Positions 56,723-64,000 of a DNA stretch of 64,000 nucleotides are shown in pieces. Below the pieces are notes generated by a model, which made no database searches, was not told the DNA's origin, and worked only from the letters and a program-made list of their open reading frames with translations. Positions within the stretch are counted from its first letter, which is position 1. Every line of letters begins with the position of its first letter. The stretch comes from Litchfieldia alkalitelluris. Lineage in GTDB: Bacteria; Bacillota; Bacilli; Bacillales; Salisediminibacteriaceae. The stretch lies in assembly GCF_002153425.1 (NCBI RefSeq), contig NZ_KZ119600.1:3664120-3728119 (forward strand), written 5' to 3'. Both the position numbers and the translations under genes were made by a program.

Positions 56723-58744
56723 TTAAAACCCGCCACCGTACAGCTGTGCCCACAGCGCTTCCCCTTGGGAGTTTGCTTGTGCAACTGCTTTTTCCATAGC
56801 CGTAAATTGTGCCCAATAACGCTGCTCCACTCGTTCCATTTTCCGTTCGAAATTTGAGATACGAGAGTCTAGCTGATTTAGTTCACGCCCCAGAGTGAAT
56901 TGGTGATTCATGTTTCTTCCACGTAATCCCCCTGCCCTTTGTGAAACTTGCTGAATTAGAGATTCAGCACTATCACGAATCCGTCGGGCCACTCCTTTTT
57001 CACCATGTGTTGTACCGTCACCTGCAAATATACGATAAACCGCTTCAGGATCATTTTCAATGGCTGCACGAAGTTTATCTTCATCGATCTGGAGCTTCCC
57101 GCCATCACGGTGGTTACTTGTAGTTGTAATACCAATAGCAGATAATTGAGTATAATCTGAATCAAAGCCAATATTTACTGGAGAGTACATATCCATTCTA
57201 AACCTATCAAATCCATTTCGAAGTGTACGATCGTTTCTCAACATACCACTCATGGATTTTTCTTCCCAACGTTCAATCTCTCGATCAGACATCGCATCTC
57301 GTTGCTCCTCTGTTAAGGGGCGAAAATCACGGTGGAAATCTTCTCTTAGCTTTCCATTCACAAGATCTACCAATTCATTGTATTCGTCAACGAAACCTTT
57401 GATAGTATCCATTATAGAATCTACATTTTTAGATGCACCAATAGTGATCGTATTTGTACCTGCTTCAAATGTATCACGAAGAGTCATTGTAATCCCATTC
57501 ATGGTAAATGTGTTTGACTGTCTTTGAGTTTCAAGACCATTTATTGTAAAAGCTGCGTTTGTTGCCTCACGTTCATTGTCACTATCTAGTTTTAACCCTT
57601 TAGTGAAGAAGTCTCCTTCAAAAAGAATCTCTTCACCTGATGTATTATATATACCTGTTTCAGAACGAATAACAGATATTTTATCAGCAAATTCATCATA
57701 AAATACATTGATTCCTGTATTCGAAGCATTCATTTGACGAACCACTTCATTCATCGTCTGGTCACCAGTAAATACAAAATTATCCGTTACAGGTTGACCA
57801 CTAGCATTAAAAGAGGTGATACTAGATGAAGTAAAGTTCTGTTTATATGTTACATTTACTTCACCTTCTGTCCCTTCGGCAAACCTCATCTCTCCAGTCT
57901 GTAAGTTCACAAAGACCTTTCCAGGTTCAAGGTCTTCCAGGTCTGTAACGACAGTTAATGATGTAGTAGTGGTATCTCCATTGGTAATTTCAACTCTCAA
58001 TGAATCAACTTCCGACTCATCAAAATAGATTCCTCTATGGTCTAATCTTACATTTAGTCTATTCTCATTAATAGAAAAGTTTTTTTGTGCCTCATCTGTA
58101 AAAAAAGTAACCTCTACCTTATCTCTTGCACGTAGGTTTCTACCGAATTCTAATGCCCCATCTTCTGTTATTAAAACCTGATTTTCTTCAGGTTCACCTT
58201 CTGTAATAACATCGAAAGACACCCCATTTACTCTCACAATCGCTTCTCCAGGATCTTGAATCCCACCATCAATTGAAACATTTCTTGTTTGTGTAGAAAC
58301 TGTTACTTCCTTTTTGTTTACAATACCTTGTTTCCAAAAGCCATCATCTGAAAAACTCTGGGTCTGCATTGACTTTGTTAGTTCTAATTTATTTTCACCT
58401 GAAATACTGTCTTGACTCGAGTTAGAGGCAGCAGTTGCCAATTTCTTTACTTCCGTTATTCTAAAGCTACCTGGGTTAGCTGATGCTGTTGCGGTTGCTG
58501 TCACAAATCTATCATTAGAACTCGTTGCTTTATTAGCAAGCATTCTCGACTGCCTTAATACATTGTCAAAAATATTCGTTCTAAACTGATCTAGCTTCCT
58601 ATTAATATTTCGATATTCTTCCATCCGCCATTCAATAATCTGCTGATCCTGCTTCATACGGTCCATCGGCATCCGTTCCGCACGCATCAAATCCTGCACC
58701 ATCTGATTAATATCCATACCTGTGGCAAAGCCCGATAATCTCAC
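56723..58744 (-). CDS. fliD: FliD, flagellar filament cap protein (long form)
   Basis: 673 residues. The conserved N-terminal coil MRLSGFATGMDINQMVQDLM and the C-terminal ISNFERKMERVEQRYWAQFT...NSQGEALWAQL form the D0/D1 region. The central part (about 100-420) is the variable exposed D2/D3 region and is longer than in B. subtilis FliD (about 500 residues). It caps the filament and folds flagellin. GTG start with GGAG 9 nt upstream; a sigma-D promoter lies upstream. A second FliD is encoded at 59796. Confidence 0.93.
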   Translation of the reverse strand: MRLSGFATGMDINQMVQDLMRAERMPMDRMKQDQQIIEWRMEEYRNINRKLDQFRTNIFDNVLRQSRMLANKATSSNDRFVTATATASANPGSFRITEVKKLATAASNSSQDSISGENKLELTKSMQTQSFSDDGFWKQGIVNKKEVTVSTQTRNVSIDGGIQDPGEAIVRVNGVSFDVITEGEPEENQVLITEDGALEFGRNLRARDKVEVTFFTDEAQKNFSINENRLNVRLDHRGIYFDESEVDSLRVEITNGDTTTTSLTVVTDLEDLEPGKVFVNLQTGEMRFAEGTEGEVNVTYKQNFTSSSITSFNASGQPVTDNFVFTGDQTMNEVVRQMNASNTGINVFYDEFADKISVIRSETGIYNTSGEEILFEGDFFTKGLKLDSDNEREATNAAFTINGLETQRQSNTFTMNGITMTLRDTFEAGTNTITIGASKNVDSIMDTIKGFVDEYNELVDLVNGKLREDFHRDFRPLTEEQRDAMSDREIERWEEKSMSGMLRNDRTLRNGFDRFRMDMYSPVNIGFDSDYTQLSAIGITTTSNHRDGGKLQIDEDKLRAAIENDPEAVYRIFAGDGTTHGEKGVARRIRDSAESLIQQVSQRAGGLRGRNMNHQFTLGRELNQLDSRISNFERKMERVEQRYWAQFTAMEKAVAQANSQGEALWAQLYGGGF

Positions 58745-58883
58745 CTTCCACCACTCCTATCCCATATTCTGTTGTCTATCCAGTTTTTAGATTTATTTTT
58801 CTTTTGTTTGTGAAAAAAATAGTTGTAATAGTTTTACCAGGGAAGTCGCTATTCCCCACAATGCTAAACTTCATCTATTTCCT

Positions 58884-58911
58884 ATATCGGTACTTTGGGA
58901 GCTAAAGTTTA
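58884..58911 (-). promoter_or_regulatory. sigma-D promoter of fliD-fliT
   Basis: TAAA-N16-ACCGATAT on the minus strand, 140 nt upstream of fliD; one base off in the -10 and one extra base in the spacer. Confidence 0.7.
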
Positions 58912-59035
58912 TATATTTTCTAAAAATGGGTAGAAGGTAGGTATTTAGTATGTAAGTTTAATATATTCCTAGCCTTGTTTGCTTTCTGATTTTTCAGCTA
59001 GTCATGTTAGGGACAGATTTATCAGGACTAAACTC

Positions 59036-59664
59036 TTTTTGTCGTTAGTTCCTTCTTCTAACGACATATCTGCAACTCCATCACTTCCTTTTGTCGTTAG
59101 TTCCTTCCTCTAACGACATATCTTCCACTCCACTATTTCCTTTTGTCGTTAGTTGCCTCCTCTACCGACATATTTACATTTCCTGAACTTCCTTTTGTCG
59201 TTAGTTCCTTCTTCTAACGACATATCTGCCACTCCACAACTCCTTTTTGTCGTTAGTTGCCTCCTCTAACGACATATCTTCCATTCCACCACTTCCTTTT
59301 GTCGTTAGTTGCTTCTTCTAACGACATTTCTTCCACTCCACTACTTCCTTTTGTCGTTAGTTGCCCCCTCTAACGACATAATTACATTTCCACTACTTCC
59401 TTTTGTCGTTAGTCACTGCTTCTAACGACATATCTGCAACTCCATCACTTCCTTTTGTCGTTAGTTGCTTCCTCTAACGACATATTTGCAATTACTGAAC
59501 TCCCTTTTGTCGTTAGTCTCATCTTCTAACGACATTTCTTCCATTCCAAATCTTCCTTTTGTCGCTAGTCACTGCTTCTAACGACATTACTACCAGTTCT
59601 AAACTTCCTTTTGTCGTTAGTTGCTTCTTCTAACGACATATTTACATTTCCAAAACAATTTTTG
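59036..59664. repeat. 52-bp tandem hairpin array (array C, 12 units)
   Basis: Twelve units at an exact 52-bp step (dyads start at 59041, 59093, 59145 and on to 59613). Each has the 25-bp dyad GTCGTTAG-N9-CTAACGAC and a 27-nt spacer starting ATATC or ATTTC and ending CTTTT. Arms are nearly invariant, while loops (TTGCTTCTT, TTCCTTCCT, TCACTGCTT) and spacers vary. It separates fliD from the second fliD gene. No ORF is supported. Confidence 0.95.
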
Positions 59665-59734
59665 TCCCCAATATCTTCTCAGTAAAAAGATACAAGAACA
59701 AATTTCATAAAATCCGCCCACCACCAGACTCAAA

Positions 59735-59783
59735 ACAAAAAAGGTAAGCATATCATCAAACACCCATGACATACTCACCTTTG
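59735..59783 (-). terminator. terminator of the second fliD gene
   Basis: AAAGGTGAG...CTTACCTTT with an inner ATGTCAT/ATGATAT pairing, then TTTTTTG on the minus strand, 13 nt after the stop. Confidence 0.8.
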
Positions 59784-59795
59784 TTCACTATCACC

Positions 59796-61391
59796 TTACA
59801 TTTGTCCCATTCCACCTAGCTGTGAAAACAGCGTCTCCGCTTGAGAATTCGCTTGAGCCATCGCCTGCTCCATTGCCGTAAACTGACGCCAGTACCGTTG
59901 CTCAACTTGCTCCATTCTTCGCTCAAAATTGGAAATTCGCTCTGCCGCCTGGTCAATCTCACGCCCAATCGTAAACTGCTGATTAGATGCCATTTCAGAT
60001 CGGCCAGCCCTTTCAGAAAGCATTTCAATTTGACCAGAAAGCGTATCACGCAATCGCCTCGCAATACCCCTTTCTTCAAATTCATCTCCATCAGCAGCAA
60101 ACATCTGAAATACCGACTCTGCGTCCTCTTCGATTGCAGCTCGTAGCGCAGTTTCGTCTACTTCCAACCGACCACGATCCTGGTAATTACTCGTCGTCGT
60201 AATCCCAATTTCCGTTATCAATGAAAACGCCTGATTTTCCGCTCCAGTTTCCACATGGCCATAGAAATCCTGACGCATCCGGTCCAACGCCCCAGTTAAC
60301 ATACGATCATTTCGAACAAGCCCGCTATGCGCCCGTTCCTCCCACAATTCAATCTCCCGCTCCGACATATCCCGCATCTGCTCTTCCGTCAAAGGGGCGT
60401 AGTCGCGGTAATATTCTTGTGAAACCTTTCCATCTACAAGCTCAATTAATTCATTATAATCATCGACAAACCCCATGACTGTGTCAAAAATATCGTCCGT
60501 ATTATTCGAAACAGACAGTGTAACAGGAGCGTCAAATTGATTTTTCAACGAGATATTTAAGCCATTTATATTGAAATCATTAGTCTGTCGCTCCGTCTCT
60601 AGCCCGTTCAATGTAAACTTGGCGTTCTCTGCACCCTCTTCATTCCCTTCGGAAAAACCTAGAACACTAGTAAATAGATTAAAATGATCTTCTTCAACTA
60701 CTTCAAGTTCTCCATCTTCTCCTTCTACATAGGCTTGAAAAAGCATTTCGTCCCCTTCACCAGGATTGTGAATTCCCGTGTCAGTTCTTGACATGGAAAC
60801 CCTTTGACTGTGTGGATCAAAAAATGCTTGTACACCGAGTTCAGAGTTATTAATCTCTTCCAAAATATCATTTAAACTACCATCTTGGTCAAAAGTAAAT
60901 GTTACAGATACTTTATCACCATTTTCGTCAAAAGTGGTTAAACCTGTTTTAAATTCACTATTAGGAACGTCAACGAATAATTTACTATTCTGTGCAAATA
61001 AGCTTTCATTTGGATCAAGCTCTCCTTCACTTACAAAAGAGCCATTTTCTCCATCCCCAGCACTAAAATTATAAGCTGCTGTTGCAAGCTGCTCCACTTT
61101 AGAAATGGTATACGTCCCATTTGCAGTGCCCGAGGCTGCCGTTCCACTCACTAGCCCTTCGTTAGAACTCGACACCTGCTTAGAAACCATGTTCGAACTA
61201 CGCATGACCGAATCAAACGTGTCATCGCGGAACTTCATAAAGGCACGATTGACTTCACGATACTCCCCCATTTTTAAAATCAATTCTTGCTGATCCTGCT
61301 GCATCTTAGTCATCGGCTGTCGCTCCGCCTCCATAAGATCAGATACCATTTGATTGATATCCATTCCCGATGCAAAACCTGTTAATCTCAT
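59796..61391 (-). CDS. fliD: second FliD paralogue
   Basis: 531 residues. The N-terminal RLTGFASGMDINQMVSDLME and C-terminal ISNFERRMEQVEQRYWRQFT coils are very close to those of the long FliD. The central exposed domain differs and is shorter, and the two share blocks such as DYNELIELVDGKVSQEYYRD. ATG 61391 follows AAAGGTG. A near-perfect sigma-D promoter lies 240 nt upstream, but a strong terminator-like hairpin stands between promoter and gene. It may give an alternative filament cap. Confidence 0.92.
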   Translation of the reverse strand: MRLTGFASGMDINQMVSDLMEAERQPMTKMQQDQQELILKMGEYREVNRAFMKFRDDTFDSVMRSSNMVSKQVSSSNEGLVSGTAASGTANGTYTISKVEQLATAAYNFSAGDGENGSFVSEGELDPNESLFAQNSKLFVDVPNSEFKTGLTTFDENGDKVSVTFTFDQDGSLNDILEEINNSELGVQAFFDPHSQRVSMSRTDTGIHNPGEGDEMLFQAYVEGEDGELEVVEEDHFNLFTSVLGFSEGNEEGAENAKFTLNGLETERQTNDFNINGLNISLKNQFDAPVTLSVSNNTDDIFDTVMGFVDDYNELIELVDGKVSQEYYRDYAPLTEEQMRDMSEREIELWEERAHSGLVRNDRMLTGALDRMRQDFYGHVETGAENQAFSLITEIGITTTSNYQDRGRLEVDETALRAAIEEDAESVFQMFAADGDEFEERGIARRLRDTLSGQIEMLSERAGRSEMASNQQFTIGREIDQAAERISNFERRMEQVEQRYWRQFTAMEQAMAQANSQAETLFSQLGGMGQM

Positions 61392-61552
61392 ATGTATCAC
61401 CTTTTCCTTTCCTATTTAAAAGGTTTCCGGATTTATTGCTAGCGATCCTACGTGCCGTCCACCCACTCGCTTTTTTCAGGACTCCATATACACATGCTTT
61501 TTTCATAGATAATCCCTATAAACTTACCTACCTAACTACTCCCTAAAAAACA

Positions 61553-61602
61553 AAAAACAGAAAAAGCGCATAAGAAATGATTCTTCTCGCTTTTTCTGTT
61601 TT
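61553..61602 (-). terminator. terminator-like hairpin in the leader of the second fliD gene
   Basis: AAAACAGAAAAAGCG and CGCTTTTTCTGTTTT form a perfect 15-bp stem with an inner AGAA/TTCT pair. On the minus strand TTGTTTTTT follows. It starts only about 25 nt after the predicted transcription start. It would give a 70-80 nt RNA unless read through. Confidence 0.8.
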
Positions 61603-61629
61603 GATAACGAAACTATTATTCTACCCTTA

Positions 61630-61656
61630 CTATCGGACGCCAAGAGAAAATGTTTA
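61630..61656 (-). promoter_or_regulatory. sigma-D promoter of the second fliD gene
   Basis: TAAA-N15-TCCGATAG on the minus strand: exact -35 and spacing, two differences in the -10. Confidence 0.78.
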
Positions 61657-61767
61657 GGGTTAATTTTCAATTTCCCAAACAAACAGTAAAAACTCCCGCG
61701 TACGAGCATCTGTAAACCCTTACATATAAATATTTATTAGAATTTATAGAATTGTCAAACATTTTTC

Positions 61768-61796
61768 TTGTAAAATATCGAACGTAACCTTATACT
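61768..61796 (+). promoter_or_regulatory. promoter of the ABC importer
   Basis: TTGTAA-N17-TATACT on the plus strand. The predicted leader of about 150 nt contains a TTTGCGA-N15-TCGCAAA hairpin (about 61859-61888) that could be regulatory. Confidence 0.55.
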
Positions 61797-61951
61797 TTAT
61801 TACATAAACGCATATATGTAATAAAGCGAACCTAGTAAAGCATAAGTTCCTTGGTGCAATTTGCGAGACACTATTCTTTATTCGCAAAACGCACACAAAA
61901 AAGCGCACCAGCGCAAAAAAAAACAAATGAATAGTTAATGGGGGAAGAGAA

Positions 61952-62944
61952 ATGAAAAAGTTACTTATCGTTTTAATCGTCAGCATGTTTATGTTTATGG
62001 CAGCATGCTCTGATGACACAACTTCAGGAGATGGAGATGCAGATTATGTAGTTGGGATCATGCAATATGTGGAACACCCATCACTAGATGCAGCGACAGA
62101 AGGTTTTAAGGCTGCCTTAACAGAAGCTGGACTCAACGTGAAATTTGACGAAGAAAATGCACAAGGGGACGCAACGAACAACAAAACAATTGCAGAAAAA
62201 TTTGTTGGGGACAATGTCGACTTAATTTTTGCCAACGCAACGCCTAGTGCCCAAAGTGCAGTGAATGAAACAACAGAAATCCCGATCATCTTCACATCTG
62301 TCACAGATCCAGTTGGTGCAGAATTAGTTGCTTCGATGGAAAGCCCAGGTGGTAACGCGACCGGAACTTCCGACTCCAATCCAGACGCCATTCCAAGTAC
62401 GATGGCACTTATCAAAGAAATGGGATATGAAAATGTAGGAACAATCTATAATACAGGTGAACAAAACTCCGTTACTCAAGTGGACAGCATGAAAGAAGCT
62501 GCTGAGGAATTAGGGCTCAATGTAAGAGAGGCGTCCGTTGCCACATCTGCAGAAGTTCGCCAAGCGGCAGAATCTTTACTTGGTAGTGTAGATGTATTTT
62601 ACATCATTACAGATAACACCGTCGTTAGCTCCCTTGAATCAGTTATTATGGTGAGCGAAGAGGAAGATATTCCACTATTCGTTGGGGAGTTAGATTCTGT
62701 AAAACGTGGTGGGTTCGCAGCATACGGATTCAGCTATTACGATATTGGTTATGAGGCTGGGGAAAAAGCAGTTGAGATTCTGCAAGATGGCAAATCTGCC
62801 GGAGATATCCCTGCAACATTCCCGCAAAACCTCGTCCTTGAAATTAATAAAGAAGCTGCAGAAAAAATGGGCGTAGAAATTACAGCAGAGTTAGAAGAGA
62901 AAGCAACGCTTGTTGAAACAGTTGAAGAAGACGACGCAGAATAA
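61952..62944 (+). CDS. ABC importer substrate-binding lipoprotein (TrpX-like)
   Basis: 330 residues of the ABC substrate-binding (DUF534/TrpX) family. The lipoprotein signal ends MFMAAC (Cys19). Domain landmarks are DYVVGIMQYVEHPSLDAATE, NATPSAQSAV, IPIIFTSVTDPVGAELV and TLV-type C-terminal segments; the tail is acidic. Streptococcal relatives bind tryptophan or tyrosine, but the ligand here cannot be read from sequence. GGGGGAAG lies before the ATG. A permease gene follows 88 nt downstream. Confidence 0.9.
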   Translation: MKKLLIVLIVSMFMFMAACSDDTTSGDGDADYVVGIMQYVEHPSLDAATEGFKAALTEAGLNVKFDEENAQGDATNNKTIAEKFVGDNVDLIFANATPSAQSAVNETTEIPIIFTSVTDPVGAELVASMESPGGNATGTSDSNPDAIPSTMALIKEMGYENVGTIYNTGEQNSVTQVDSMKEAAEELGLNVREASVATSAEVRQAAESLLGSVDVFYIITDNTVVSSLESVIMVSEEEDIPLFVGELDSVKRGGFAAYGFSYYDIGYEAGEKAVEILQDGKSAGDIPATFPQNLVLEINKEAAEKMGVEITAELEEKATLVETVEEDDAE

Positions 62945-63032
62945 ATAGAAGAAGACGAAAATAGCAGAAGTAGACCAATAACAAAAAGTAGACACATCAC
63001 AAGACGAAGATGATTATAAAGGGTGAATAATT

Positions 63033-64000
63033 ATGGTTAGTGCACTTTATGGGGCTTTCGAGTCTGGCTTAATTTACGCAATTATGGCACTAGGAGTCTA
63101 TCTATCTTTCAGAGTATTGGATTTCCCAGACTTGACGGTTGATGGGAGTTTTGTAACCGGTGGTGCAGTAACCGCTATAATGATTATTAACGGTGGAGAT
63201 CCATTTCTGGCAACAATTACGGGGGCAATCGTTGGTTTCCTAGCAGGCTGTGTCACTGGTCTCCTTCATACGATGGGAAATATAAACCCACTACTATCAG
63301 GGATTCTAATGATGACCGCCTTATACTCAGTGAATCTACGAATAATGGGGCAGCCAAACATCCCCCTATTGAATCAATCAACGATTTTTACAGAAGTACG
63401 CGCTTGGTGGCAAAATCTTCGCATGGACGAATGGCTCATGAAGCCATTCTCCGCACTAGGAATTGAGGGCTTTGCCCCTCGAACGTTCCTAGTCATTATC
63501 TCTATGATTCTGATCGTTGTGATGATTAAGCTCATCACCGATTGGCTGTTGAAAACTGAGGCAGGTCTGGCTTTAAGGGCGACAGGCGACAACCCACGTA
63601 TGGTAAAAAGCTTGTCTGCGAATACAAAAATGTATATCGTTTTCGGACTCGGGATTTCAAACGGACTCGTAGCCCTAAGCGGAGCTCTCATTGCTCAGTT
63701 CAACGGTTTTAGCGATGTAAACTTAGGTATCGGAATGATCATCGTAGGTTTAGCATCTGTCATCATTGGTGAAAGTCTATTTGGCAAAAAGAGTATTGCA
63801 AGAGCAACCTTGGCTGTTATTCTAGGAGCTATCGTTTACCGTATGATTATCGCCCTTGCATTACGATTAGATTTCGTGGACGCGAGTGACATGAAACTAA
63901 TCACGGCGATTATTGTGATTTTAGCCCTTGTTTCACCAGCATGGATCAACAAGTTTAAGGAAAACAGGAAGCGATATTCAAATCGCAGGAAGCTCATGCA
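63033..64000 (+). CDS. ABC importer permease (TrpY-like), 3' end outside window
   Basis: Open from ATG 63033 to the window edge, at least 322 residues. It begins MVSALYGAFESGLIYAIMAL and has about nine hydrophobic helices, with RVLDFPDLTVDGSFVTGGAV, the cytoplasmic loop TEAGLALRATGDNPRMVKSL and SNGLVALSGALIAQFNGF typical of the branched-chain/TrpY permease family. AAAGGGTG lies 7 nt upstream. The ATPase gene is expected beyond the window. The near-complete length suggests that the stop is just outside. Confidence 0.9.
   Translation, partial: MVSALYGAFESGLIYAIMALGVYLSFRVLDFPDLTVDGSFVTGGAVTAIMIINGGDPFLATITGAIVGFLAGCVTGLLHTMGNINPLLSGILMMTALYSVNLRIMGQPNIPLLNQSTIFTEVRAWWQNLRMDEWLMKPFSALGIEGFAPRTFLVIISMILIVVMIKLITDWLLKTEAGLALRATGDNPRMVKSLSANTKMYIVFGLGISNGLVALSGALIAQFNGFSDVNLGIGMIIVGLASVIIGESLFGKKSIARATLAVILGAIVYRMIIALALRLDFVDASDMKLITAIIVILALVSPAWINKFKENRKRYSNRRKLM

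Noticed and set aside
59036-59664. Regular 25-bp dyads with 27-bp spacers as a CRISPR array
   Set aside because: Spacers are similar to each other rather than unique, dyad loops vary, and no cas genes are present. The same holds for arrays A and B.

Overview
The window is a stretch of the chromosome of a low-GC, motile Bacillaceae bacterium. The gene order follows Bacillus subtilis blocks almost exactly: crh-whiA-yvcK-rapZ-yvcI-trxB-yvcD-his operon-yvoF-ppaX-yvoD-lgt-hprK-yvlDCB-uvrAB-minJ-ctpB-ftsXE-cccB-yvjA-prfB-secA-hpf, then flagellar late genes. Nearly all genes lie on the minus strand. No rRNA or tRNA gene, prophage or CRISPR-Cas locus was seen.

Layout. 1-3100: start of cggR with its operator, a glutaredoxin-like gene, rpoN (sigma-54), and clpP on the plus strand behind a CtsR-controlled promoter. 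3220-3430: a 21-bp tandem array. 3524-10083: Crh, WhiA, GlmR/YvcK, RapZ, a Nudix protein, thioredoxin reductase and a TPR protein. 10351-16980: a complete hisZGDBHAFI operon with overlapping genes. 17663-19225: a small insertion (DinB-like protein, methyltransferase, truncated SRPBCC gene). 19596-24230: yvoF, ppaX, yvoD, lgt and hprK; HprK is the kinase of the Crh encoded 20 kb away. 24433-25313: a 52-bp hairpin array. 25591-35374: envelope-stress yvl operon, LexA-controlled uvrBA, minJ. 35599-40682: ctpB, an M23 hydrolase, ftsX and ftsE. 41215-41822: a 51-bp hairpin array. 42053-48916: cccB, yvjA, prfB with its programmed frameshift, secA, hpf and cspB.

49590-53426 is accessory: tiny ORFs, a REP-associated tyrosine transposase (RAYT), an SSB, a cellobiose 2-epimerase-like enzyme and unknown genes. 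53883-61391 is a sigma-D flagellar block (fliS, flaG, fliT, fliD and a second fliD paralogue), interrupted by an Rpn-family nuclease gene split by a stop codon and by another 52-bp hairpin array. 61952-64000 carries a TrpXY-like ABC importer on the plus strand.

Two repeat systems stand out. First, 18 copies of a palindrome with core GGGACC-W-GGTCCC are scattered between genes, often as inverted pairs and often followed by TTTTTGTGA. Several act as the apparent terminator of the gene before them, and they cluster around the single RAYT gene, so they look like its REP substrates. Second, four intergenic tandem arrays have periods of 21, 51, 52 and 52 bp, close to whole helical turns. Three of them are built from 25-bp dyads whose arms differ between arrays but stay complementary.
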